Shown one piece after another: positions 25,746 to 34,251 of a stretch of DNA of 59,268 nucleotides. Position 1 is the stretch's first letter. Each line of letters opens with the position of its first letter. The position numbers and the translations under genes were made by a program. The stretch is from Betaproteobacteria bacterium (lineage in GTDB: Bacteria; Pseudomonadota; Gammaproteobacteria; Burkholderiales; Burkholderiaceae_A), in the NCBI GenBank assembly GCA_028139685.1, contig JAOINQ010000001.1, positions 1-59,268 of the forward strand. The letters are read 5' to 3'. A model generated the notes under the pieces. The model saw only the letters and a list, made by a program, of their open reading frames with translations. It was not told where the DNA came from and searched no databases.

Positions 25746-26422
25746 CCCAATCTTTTTTTTAACAACTCAATTTCCTGGTCTTGCTCCTGGATCTTTCTTA
25801 TCAAAGCATTCAATCGAACCTCCACTGGATCATTTGCCGGGGATGAAACACCATATGCCTCAAAATTGTTGTCGTAAACTTTTTCGGTATCATCTGGTTG
25901 AACAAAAACTTCTCTTGCGGGAACACCAACTACTGTAGAATCAGCGGGTACAGAATTCAAGACAACTGCATTAGACCCAATCTTTGAATTTTCACCAACC
26001 AAAAAAGGACCTAGAATTTTTGCACCAGCGCCTACGACAACACCAGAGCCCAGTGTAGGATGCCTTTTCTCGCCTTTTATTAAAGAAGTTCCTCCTAAAG
26101 TGACTCCCTGATAAATTGTGCAGTCATCACCAATTTCTGCTGTCTCCCCGATCACTACCCCGCATCCATGATCAATAAACACTCTCTCTCCTAATTTTGC
26201 ACCTGGATGGATTTCCACCGCAGTTAAAAATCTCCCAAAGCTTGAAAAAAATCTTCCCACCCATTTGAAGTATTTTGTTTTGACCCAAAACCAATTTGCC
26301 AACCTATGAATTACGATTGCCTGAAAACCAGGGTAAAACAACACTACATCTACCCAACTTCTTGCTGCTGGATCCTTGTCCATCACATTTTCTATATCGG
26401 CATAAAATTTTGACATAACCAT
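25730..26422 (-). CDS. cysE: Serine O-acetyltransferase
   Basis: CysE (230 residues) acetylates serine for cysteine synthesis. It has the short N-terminal helical domain (DPAARSWVDVVLFYPGF) and the left-handed beta-helix built from hexapeptides. DHGCGVVIGETAEIGDDC carries the catalytic-type histidine, and GTSLIKGEKRHPTLG the second conserved histidine. After the helix there is a longer C-terminal tail with a predicted coiled coil (IRKIQEQDQEIELLKKRL). The length and tail resemble the EpsC-like short CysE group. ATG 26416 is an alternative start. Confidence 0.94.
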   Translation of the reverse strand: MVMSKFYADIENVMDKDPAARSWVDVVLFYPGFQAIVIHRLANWFWVKTKYFKWVGRFFSSFGRFLTAVEIHPGAKLGERVFIDHGCGVVIGETAEIGDDCTIYQGVTLGGTSLIKGEKRHPTLGSGVVVGAGAKILGPFLVGENSKIGSNAVVLNSVPADSTVVGVPAREVFVQPDDTEKVYDNNFEAYGVSSPANDPVEVRLNALIRKIQEQDQEIELLKKRLGHKDN

Positions 26423-26434
26423 ATGTATTCCAAT

Positions 26435-27232
26435 CTAGTTCAATTCTTTCTTTATTTCGGAGAAGAAGCTAACCATTAATTTCGCATCATCTTCTTCTAT
26501 TTTATTATTAATAATCCACCGTCTCATTTTAATCTCACTGTTTTCTCTATTCCCCTGCTTAAAAAAATTTATCTTTTCCCCCAACTGAATCATTGATCTT
26601 TCAAGACTGTATAAAGTTTTTTGACAAGCTGGTTTTTTTATAGTTGCAACCGAATAATTTTGCCGATGCTCCTTCTGTAGATAATTGCTGTTTCTCAATA
26701 TTGCCTTTCTAATGGCATCCCTAGTAAAATAAGCTACTAGCAATGCAGCATGTGAAACATTTAGAGACGGGTATCTTTCATCTAGGTCGAAAGTACACAC
26801 TCGAGTACATCGTGATAATTCTTTGTTAGACAAACCAGATTTTTCGCAACCAAAGACGAAAGATACATGAAAATCTTCCCAACGAAGCAAGCTCTCGCCA
26901 ACACTTTTTAAAGTTTTTTCAAATGATATTTTAGGAATTTGAATATCCCTATCTCTCGCCGTAAATCCGATAACCATCCTAGAACCTCCGAGTGCAGTCT
27001 CGAGGTTCCTCAGCTTAACATCATGGGCATATTCTTTTGCATGAGATGCTCTAGACAAAACTTGTTGAGAATTTACCATCAAATCTTTGGCAGGATCAAT
27101 TAAAATAGGAGGAGAACATCCGGTGTTTTTTAGTGCGCGCAAGATTGCACCAAGATTGCCGGGATGAGTTAAACCCACAAAAGCCCAATGAACTTTTTTT
27201 AAATAACTCGATAACAGCTCATTTATTTCCAT
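26435..27232 (-). CDS. trmJ: tRNA 2'-O-methyltransferase TrmJ
   Basis: TrmJ (265 residues) is a SPOUT-family methyltransferase for nucleotide 32 of tRNA. Typical segments are FVGLTHPGNLGAILRALKNTG near residue 20 (landmark), FVFGCEKSGLSNKELSRC near residue 125 and YPSLNVSHAALLVAY. ATG 27232 is chosen over the upstream GTG 27244. This places its start 6 nt from the divergent suhB start. The C-terminal 90 residues are lysine-rich and less conserved. Confidence 0.93.
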   Translation of the reverse strand: MEINELLSSYLKKVHWAFVGLTHPGNLGAILRALKNTGCSPPILIDPAKDLMVNSQQVLSRASHAKEYAHDVKLRNLETALGGSRMVIGFTARDRDIQIPKISFEKTLKSVGESLLRWEDFHVSFVFGCEKSGLSNKELSRCTRVCTFDLDERYPSLNVSHAALLVAYFTRDAIRKAILRNSNYLQKEHRQNYSVATIKKPACQKTLYSLERSMIQLGEKINFFKQGNRENSEIKMRRWIINNKIEEDDAKLMVSFFSEIKKELN

Positions 27233-27238
27233 AAAATC

Positions 27239-28045
27239 ATGCACCCAATGTTAAATACCGCCGTTAAAGCTGCCAGAAAAGCTGGTCATTTGATCAATAA
27301 GGCTATCTTGGATCCTACTAAGATTCAAATTATGCAGAAAGAAAAAACCGATTACGTCACCAACATCGACAAAGAATGCGAGAAGGAGATTATCAATATC
27401 CTAGCTAATGCTTACCCAAAACACGAAATTGTCGCTGAGGAATCGACGGATAAGGAAGCTTTAAAGAAAAAACTGGAAAACGATGCTGAATATACCTGGT
27501 TAATAGACCCAATAGATGGCACGACGAACTTTATACATGATTTTCCGTTTTATAGTGTCTCTATCGGACTATTACGTAGAGGTAGAGTTCACCAGGCTGT
27601 AGTTTATGACCCGCACAGAGATGAACTATTTTGTGCCTCTGAAGGACGAGGAGCATATTTAAATAATAAAAGGATAAGAGTATCTTCACGGGAATTTTTA
27701 AAATCTAGTTTAATTACAACCGGGTTTCCTACCGGCGAAAAACAAAGGCAGTCTTTTTATAATGAAAAGTTACAATTTTTTTTAGATGCAGAAGTGAATT
27801 TTCGAAGAACTGGGTCTGCAGCATTGGACTTATGCTACGTCGCAGCTGGACGTACTGATGGGTTCTTTGAAAGAGGTTTAAAAGCATGGGATGTGGCCGC
27901 AGGGTCTCTCATGGTCAAAGAGGCTGGAGGATTTATTAGTGATTTCAGCAATAATCAAGAATATCTTTGCTCTGGCGATGTAATTGCTGCAAATCCTAGA
28001 CTTTTTCCGGTAATTCTAAAAATCTTGGCTTCGAGAAAAGTTTAA
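27239..28045 (+). CDS. suhB: Inositol monophosphatase family protein SuhB
   Basis: This 268-residue inositol-monophosphatase-family protein also works in rRNA antitermination in E. coli. The N-terminus MHPMLNTAVKAARKAG matches SuhB closely. Metal-site motifs are complete: EKTDYVTNID, VAEESTD, WLIDPIDGTTNFIHDFP and AWDVAAGSLMVKEAGG. There is no ribosome binding site I can point to, and its ATG is only 6 nt from the divergent trmJ start, so its promoter must lie inside trmJ. Confidence 0.96.
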   Translation: MHPMLNTAVKAARKAGHLINKAILDPTKIQIMQKEKTDYVTNIDKECEKEIINILANAYPKHEIVAEESTDKEALKKKLENDAEYTWLIDPIDGTTNFIHDFPFYSVSIGLLRRGRVHQAVVYDPHRDELFCASEGRGAYLNNKRIRVSSREFLKSSLITTGFPTGEKQRQSFYNEKLQFFLDAEVNFRRTGSAALDLCYVAAGRTDGFFERGLKAWDVAAGSLMVKEAGGFISDFSNNQEYLCSGDVIAANPRLFPVILKILASRKV

Positions 28046-28059
28046 TCTAAACCATTAGA

Positions 28060-30690
28060 ATGAACACTGAGCTGCATACTCCTGTTATAAAACAATACTT
28101 GGAAATAAAAGCACGTCATAAAGACAGCTTTGTTTTTTTTCGTATGGGCGACTTTTACGAACTGTTTTTCGAAGATGCAGTAAAAGCTTCAGAAATATTA
28201 AATTTGGCATTGACTAAGCGAGGAAAAAGTGGAGGCGAAGATGTTTTGCTTGCTGGAGTTCCTGTGCAATCTTCGAACCGACACATAAAAACACTTTTAG
28301 CGCATGGTAAAACTATTGCGATTTGTGAACAAGTGGAGGAGTCCAAGCCAGGCAAAGGTTTAGTAAAACGCGAAGTGGTTAGGATACTTACCGACGGAAC
28401 TATTTATGAAGAAGAACTGGTTGACGAGACGAATCAAAAGTACCTGGCGGCTATTGACATTGGCGGCGGACTAGCTTGGTGTGAAGTTGCAACTGGTAAG
28501 CTTTATGTTGATCAGGTTGTGCTTAATCGAGAAAAAACTCTTAGCGAAAATATCTTAGATACAATTCTATGCAAATTCAATATTGTTGAAATACTGTTTA
28601 GTGAAGATATTAATAAATCTGACCTTTTTGAAAAGTTTGGGTACAAAAAAAATCTAGCTGAGACCCCTTTGCATATTAAGAACTCCTTTAAAAAACTCGT
28701 CCCTTACCCTCCCTGGGAATGGGACGCTTACAAAGCGGAAACTATTTTAAAAGATAGATTAAAAATCAACTCATTAAATTATCTGGGATTTGAAAAAGAA
28801 CCTACAATAATGAGGGCGCTAAATGCATTACTAACATATATTGAAAAAAATATCGGCCAGTCGTTTAAACATATAAAAACTCCTCATTTCTACTCTCAGA
28901 ATAGCCATTTCCTTATTGACAGCACGTCACAGAGAGCACTTGAACTTGTGCGTCCACACTTTTTTGAGAACAAGAATGTGACTTTACTCAATAATCTGGA
29001 CGCTTGTGCCACAGTGACCGGATCAAAAACTTTAAAAGCATGGATTCTGTCACCACTTGAATCCAGAGAAAAAATTTTGGAACGGCAACATTCTATTCAA
29101 TGGTTAACAAAAAAACTACCGGTAAGAGAAAACTTTAAGGGAATTGGGGATCTTGGTCATACAGCCACAAGGATTGCTTTAGAGAAATGTAACCACCGCC
29201 AATTATATAGTTTGAGTGAAACAATAGAGAAAATATACAGTGCAGGTGTTTTTTTGGAAAATTCTGGTCAAAAATATATAAAAAATGCTGTAAGTCTTTT
29301 TAAAAGCGACGAACTAAAAAAAATAAAGGAAAAAATAAGATCTGTAATTAGTAAATCAAACTCTCAATCCTCTAAAGAATCTTTTCTCATAAAGTCAGGA
29401 TACAACTCCCAACTCGATGCTCTTCGCAGACAACGAGCATTATTTAGCACAGAGCTCATAAAGTTAGAATTAAGTGAACGTGAAAAGACTAAAATCTCTT
29501 CTTTAAAAATAGGATACAGTTCTGTCCATGGACATTTTATCGAGGTCAGTTCAAACTTGAAAAATAAAGTTCCTGAAAGATATAGAAGAAAGCAAACGTT
29601 AAAAAATGCAGAAAGATATGACGTTAGTGAACTCACCGAAATAGATGTGAAACTGAGTGAGATTGATATTGAAATCGAAAAACTTGAACAAAAGATATTT
29701 ATAGATCTGTGCGGCGAGCTCAAAAAATCAGGTGAATTTCTATACAACACATCTGAACATTTGGGAGTGATTGATGCACTACTCTCGTTAGCGCAGAAAA
29801 TAGTTAAACATAATTGGGTGATCCCAAACATTACTGACGAACCAGAGGTCTTTATAAAAAATGGATGGCACCCCGTACTTGAACAGATTAATGAAGATTT
29901 AGGAAGTCATACACCAGTTCTAAAAAATGACACAGTCCTGAACCCCAATCAAAACATGATGCTTGTAACAGGCCCAAATATGAGCGGGAAATCGACATAT
30001 ATGAGACAAGTTGCAGTAATAGTAATATTAGCAAAAATGGGCTCTCCAATTCCCGCCGAATCAGCGAATATTGGTTCGATAAAAAGTATCTACACGAGAA
30101 TCGGTGCATCAGATGACATCGGTGGAGGTAGGTCCACATTTATGGTAGAAATGACTGAGGCTGCTAAATTGCTCAATTTTGCCCAAAAGAACAGTCTCGT
30201 GCTTATCGATGAAATTGGGAGAGGAACTTCGACAAAGGACGGGCTTGCCCTCGCCTGGTCTATTGCTGAAGAGCTAGCAAATAAAAATGGTGCTCTTTCT
30301 ATATTTTCAACGCACTATTTTGAGCTCACTGCACTAACTAACGTTATCAGTACAATTCAAAACTTTCATTTCGAAACTATAGAACAAAAGGATAGAATTA
30401 TCTTTCTTTATGCTTTGAGAAAGGGGGCTGCTTCGAATAGTTTTGGAATAAAGGTTGCCAAACTAGCGGGCATCTCAAACAGTATTATAGAGAGAGCTAC
30501 CAGAATTCAAAATCGTGGTTTTAAACCTTTACGATTAGAGGCTAAGCCACCCTCTGTGGTTGATAGTTTTAAGCAGGAAAAAAAGTCAATTCCTCCGGAA
30601 ATCAAAGAAGCTAATCTTGATAAGCTCACACCACTACAGGCTTTGAATTTATTGCATGATATCAAGAAAAAATATGGAGATGAAAAATGA
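28060..30690 (+). CDS. mutS: DNA mismatch repair protein MutS
   Basis: MutS (876 residues, usual length) recognises mismatches and signals to MutL. The mismatch-contact segment FFRMGDFYELFFEDA lies near residue 27. The ATPase domain carries Walker A TGPNMSGKSTYMRQ at about 637-650, LVLIDEIGRGTSTKDG (Walker B and signature region) and STHYFELTAL. The C-terminal helix region with LLHDIKKKYG is short. It begins 14 nt after suhB and overlaps the next gene by 4 nt. MutL is not in this window. Confidence 0.97.
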   Translation: MNTELHTPVIKQYLEIKARHKDSFVFFRMGDFYELFFEDAVKASEILNLALTKRGKSGGEDVLLAGVPVQSSNRHIKTLLAHGKTIAICEQVEESKPGKGLVKREVVRILTDGTIYEEELVDETNQKYLAAIDIGGGLAWCEVATGKLYVDQVVLNREKTLSENILDTILCKFNIVEILFSEDINKSDLFEKFGYKKNLAETPLHIKNSFKKLVPYPPWEWDAYKAETILKDRLKINSLNYLGFEKEPTIMRALNALLTYIEKNIGQSFKHIKTPHFYSQNSHFLIDSTSQRALELVRPHFFENKNVTLLNNLDACATVTGSKTLKAWILSPLESREKILERQHSIQWLTKKLPVRENFKGIGDLGHTATRIALEKCNHRQLYSLSETIEKIYSAGVFLENSGQKYIKNAVSLFKSDELKKIKEKIRSVISKSNSQSSKESFLIKSGYNSQLDALRRQRALFSTELIKLELSEREKTKISSLKIGYSSVHGHFIEVSSNLKNKVPERYRRKQTLKNAERYDVSELTEIDVKLSEIDIEIEKLEQKIFIDLCGELKKSGEFLYNTSEHLGVIDALLSLAQKIVKHNWVIPNITDEPEVFIKNGWHPVLEQINEDLGSHTPVLKNDTVLNPNQNMMLVTGPNMSGKSTYMRQVAVIVILAKMGSPIPAESANIGSIKSIYTRIGASDDIGGGRSTFMVEMTEAAKLLNFAQKNSLVLIDEIGRGTSTKDGLALAWSIAEELANKNGALSIFSTHYFELTALTNVISTIQNFHFETIEQKDRIIFLYALRKGAASNSFGIKVAKLAGISNSIIERATRIQNRGFKPLRLEAKPPSVVDSFKQEKKSIPPEIKEANLDKLTPLQALNLLHDIKKKYGDEK

Positions 30691-31871
30691 ATCATTTTTC
30701 AATCAACTGGCCAAATTCTCTGAGTGAGAAAGTTTTTAAGCAGAAATATTGGCAAAAAAAACCTGTTTTAATAAGAAACTTCATTTCCAAAAATATTGCT
30801 AAAAATCTCCCTGTTACGAAGTCAGAGATTTTAAAACTATCGAAAACTGACTATGTTCCCTCAAAATGTGTATACAAGGGAAAAGCTTGGCATGTAAAAA
30901 ATGGTCCTTTAACGTCCAATTTTTTAAAAAAAATAACATCTAATAACTGGACTATATTGATAGATAAAATAAATACACAACTGACTTACGCAGACCGTTT
31001 TTTCCACCTATTTAATTTCATCGACCTTCTCAGATTAAAAGATCTCATGGTAAGTCTATCAAATAAGGGAGGGGGTGTTGGGCCGCACTTTGACTCATAC
31101 GATGTCTTTCTCGTGCAGGCATACGGACAGAAACTATGGCAACTATCCTCTAGATTCGATCGTACTTTTACAAATAACCCTGATTTGAAAATATTAAAAA
31201 ATTTTAAACCTGAAGAAGAATTGGTTCTTAATCCCGGGGATGCTCTATACCTACCACCTAATGTAGCGCACAACGGAATAGCAATACAAGAAACATCAAT
31301 AACATATTCTATTGGATTCAAAAATCCAAATATTTTGGACTTAACCGACAAGGTATTTTTTTACCATATGGAAAATATCTGCTTTGAACCAGATTCTTTA
31401 CTCGACTATAAAAAAATAAAACCTTCTGCAAACCCAATGACTTTTTCTGATCGGTTAGCGAATCAGATTTCAAGTAAGGTGAGAAACATTTTTCCTAAAT
31501 CTGAAGAAATAAAAAAAAACTTAGTTAAGACGATTACAGAGTCCGATGATGATATTCTTGACCGTATAGAAAATAATGAAATTAGTTTTCCTGACTTTAG
31601 CTTTCTTTTAAGGAAAAACAGTCTAAACATGAACCCGTCAATGAAGACTATATTTTGGAGAGATAATTTATTCTACAACGGTGAAGAGTTAGACCTATCA
31701 ACCTTGTCAGCAAGACAACATCGAATTATTAAAGCGCTCCTTGAGGAACTAATTACTAAAAGAACTATTTCCGTGAATAACGTTTCACGTATTAAATCAA
31801 CAAGCATTTTAGAGATACTTTTTTTTCTTTATCAGCAAAATTTGATTACATTTGAATGCCTATCTGCTTAG
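30687..31871 (+). CDS. JmjC/cupin ribosomal oxygenase, RoxA (YcfD)-like
   Basis: This 394-residue protein is related to the 2-oxoglutarate/Fe(II) oxygenase that hydroxylates an arginine of ribosomal protein L16. It has the N-terminal substrate pattern WQKKPVLIRNF, the iron-binding HFDSYDVFLVQAYGQKLW (His and Asp) near residue 132, and the second histidine in NPGDALYLPPNVAHNG near residue 190. The C-terminal winged-helix-like region (LSARQHRIIKALLEE) fits the family. It overlaps mutS by 4 nt and ends 6 nt from the convergent uvrD stop. The substrate is inferred by family. Confidence 0.88.
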   Translation: MNHFSINWPNSLSEKVFKQKYWQKKPVLIRNFISKNIAKNLPVTKSEILKLSKTDYVPSKCVYKGKAWHVKNGPLTSNFLKKITSNNWTILIDKINTQLTYADRFFHLFNFIDLLRLKDLMVSLSNKGGGVGPHFDSYDVFLVQAYGQKLWQLSSRFDRTFTNNPDLKILKNFKPEEELVLNPGDALYLPPNVAHNGIAIQETSITYSIGFKNPNILDLTDKVFFYHMENICFEPDSLLDYKKIKPSANPMTFSDRLANQISSKVRNIFPKSEEIKKNLVKTITESDDDILDRIENNEISFPDFSFLLRKNSLNMNPSMKTIFWRDNLFYNGEELDLSTLSARQHRIIKALLEELITKRTISVNNVSRIKSTSILEILFFLYQQNLITFECLSA

Positions 31872-31877
31872 CATGCT

Positions 31878-34175
31878 CTATATAATTTCTAATTTCGCAA
31901 TGGGCAGAGAGAGCCATTTTGTACCACCATCACTAAAACGAATTTCAGCTCTACTTTCCTTACCAGTCCCTTCTAAATTAAGGATTATCCCATCGCCAAA
32001 CTTATTATGACGGACGGTTTTTCCAATCATAAATAACGATCCTTTTTTATCAAAAAACTTATTTTCTTGCGGGATAGCACTCATTGGTAGGGACGCTACT
32101 TCATTCTTGCCAAGCGAAAAATCGTTAGTTTTTTTTGTACTAACCCCGAAATGATTTTTTCTCCTTGAATCGGACGCAATCCAACTAATGTTTTCCTCGG
32201 GGATTTCATCAAGGAACCTACTTTTTCTGTTGTAGCGAAATTGTCCGTAAAGCTTACGCATTTGAGTGAATGAGAAATACAAGCTTCTCTTAGCCCTTGT
32301 TATAGCAACATACATTAGCCTTCGTTCTTCGTCTAATCCACCATATTCGTTTAAACTATTTTCATGTGGGAAAAGACCCTCTTCTAATCCCACAATAAAA
32401 ACTTTATCAAATTCGAGTCCTTTTGCAGCGTGAATTGTCATTAATTGGACCGCCTCTTCCCCAACTTCTGCCTGGCTTTCTCCAGAATCAAGCGTTGCAT
32501 TTGATATGAAGCCAGTTAATGGAGTGACGTTCTCATTACCCATATTTTGTTGAGTTAGTAATTCATCTTCTCCATTTCTAATTTTGTTAACATTACCAGT
32601 AATACCTATGTTTGCCGGAACATTCTCTCCAATTTTTTCAGAAATAAGAAATGATTCTCCAGCATTGATGAGCTCTCTCAAATTTTCCAAACGATCAACA
32701 CTTTCACGGTCGTCTGAGTAGTGTTCAATTAATCCGGAAAGTTTCAAAGTTCGGCTTATTACGTCAGGTAACGTTGAATTACAGGTCTCCTTCTTTATGA
32801 GCTCAATTAATTCTTTAAAAGCAGTCACCGGTTTTACAGCTTTTCCTTCTAAAAAATTGATTGCTGCAAATAGAGAACAGTCTTTTTCCTTAGCCATTTT
32901 TTGAAGATTTTCAACCGTTTTGCTCCCAATTTTACGAGGAGGGAAATTAATCACTCTTAAAAGTGCGTTGTCATCCTCCAAATTTTCAATGAGCCTTAAA
33001 TAAGCAAGAGCGTTTTTAACCTCAGCTCGGTCGTAAAACCTGAAACCTCCATAAACCCTGTACTTTACACCGACTTTGCTCAAGGAATGTTCTATTATTC
33101 TCGATTGTGCATTGCTTCGATAGAGAATCGCAATCTCCGATAGTGAAACATCTCTCGCAATAAAAGCTTTTATCTCCTCGACAACCCAGTCTGCTTCATA
33201 AGTATCATCTACACATTCATTTACAATTATCTGATCGCCTAATTCTGAGTCTGTCCATAAGTTTTTGCCTAAACGATTTTTATTGTTTTGAATTAATGCG
33301 TTTGCCGCATCAAGAATATGGCCATGTGATCTGTAGTTTTGTTCAAGCCTAATAATTTTTTCTACGCCAAAATCTTTTTCAAAACTACTCATATTAGAGA
33401 TATCAGCGCCCCTAAACGCATAAATACTTTGATCATCATCCCCAACTGCAAATACAACGGAATTGCTACTTGAAAGCAGCCTGAGCCATTTATATTGTAA
33501 AGCGTTTGTATCCTGAAATTCATCTATCAGGATATGATGAAATCGGTTTTGATAATGGCGTCTCAGTTCATTATGTCTTTGGATTAACTCCACAGATCGC
33601 AGTAGCAGTTCTCCAAAGTCAACTACTCCCTCACGTTGGCATTGGGCATCATATGCTTCATATAATTCAATGTATTGTCGATTAAAACCGTTCACATCCT
33701 CTATGTCATTCGGCCTTAATCCTTGTTCTTTGGCATTATTAATGAACCGCTGTAATTCCTTCGGAAGAATTATTTCTGAATCTACATTTAAACTTTTAAG
33801 CAACCTTTTTATACTAGAAGTTTGATCCTGCATATCCATAATTTGAAAGCCTTGAGCCAATCCGGCATCTTTATGATGGAGTCGTAATAATCTATGGCAT
33901 AGACCGTGGAAAGTTCCTATCCAGACTCCTCGAAGATCGTAAGGAACCATGCCGCTAATGCGGGTAATCATTTCCTTAGCCGCCTTATTAGTAAAAGTCA
34001 CTGCGAGTACCGCACCCGGTGTCGCCACCCGATCAACCAATAACCTGCCAATCCTGGTTGTTAGTACTCTTGTTTTGCCACTGCCCGCCCCCGCTAAAAC
34101 TAATACTGAACCTCCGTCATGGAGCACGGCCTCTTTTTGGGGGGCATTGAGGGTTTTTAATATTGTTTCGAGCAT
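31878..34175 (-). CDS. uvrD: UvrD/Rep-family DNA helicase II
   Basis: This 765-residue superfamily 1A helicase acts in nucleotide excision and mismatch repair. Walker A AGAGSGKTRVLTTRI starts near residue 28. Other motifs are LAVTFTNKAAKEM, DEFQDTNALQYKWL, GDDDQSIYAFRGAD, LEQNYRSHGHIL, MTIHAAKGLEFDKVFIVG and YVAITRAKRSL. The C-terminus has the UvrD-type KFGDGIILNLEG and ends in a Tudor-like region. ATG 34175, directly after GGAGT, replaces a longer hydrophobic frame from 34265 that I regard as spurious. It is divergent from leuS. Confidence 0.95.
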   Translation of the reverse strand: MLETILKTLNAPQKEAVLHDGGSVLVLAGAGSGKTRVLTTRIGRLLVDRVATPGAVLAVTFTNKAAKEMITRISGMVPYDLRGVWIGTFHGLCHRLLRLHHKDAGLAQGFQIMDMQDQTSSIKRLLKSLNVDSEIILPKELQRFINNAKEQGLRPNDIEDVNGFNRQYIELYEAYDAQCQREGVVDFGELLLRSVELIQRHNELRRHYQNRFHHILIDEFQDTNALQYKWLRLLSSSNSVVFAVGDDDQSIYAFRGADISNMSSFEKDFGVEKIIRLEQNYRSHGHILDAANALIQNNKNRLGKNLWTDSELGDQIIVNECVDDTYEADWVVEEIKAFIARDVSLSEIAILYRSNAQSRIIEHSLSKVGVKYRVYGGFRFYDRAEVKNALAYLRLIENLEDDNALLRVINFPPRKIGSKTVENLQKMAKEKDCSLFAAINFLEGKAVKPVTAFKELIELIKKETCNSTLPDVISRTLKLSGLIEHYSDDRESVDRLENLRELINAGESFLISEKIGENVPANIGITGNVNKIRNGEDELLTQQNMGNENVTPLTGFISNATLDSGESQAEVGEEAVQLMTIHAAKGLEFDKVFIVGLEEGLFPHENSLNEYGGLDEERRLMYVAITRAKRSLYFSFTQMRKLYGQFRYNRKSRFLDEIPEENISWIASDSRRKNHFGVSTKKTNDFSLGKNEVASLPMSAIPQENKFFDKKGSLFMIGKTVRHNKFGDGIILNLEGTGKESRAEIRFSDGGTKWLSLPIAKLEII

Positions 34176-34251
34176 ACTCCTCAAGTCTAACCTATAATAA
34201 GAAAGGAAGTTATAAGTCAGCACCAATTCTACCCATAAGATTAAAAATACC

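Noticed and set aside
29364..29831. 155-codon minus-strand frame inside mutS
   Set aside because: It is antisense to a conserved part of MutS, serine-rich, and has no homologous look.
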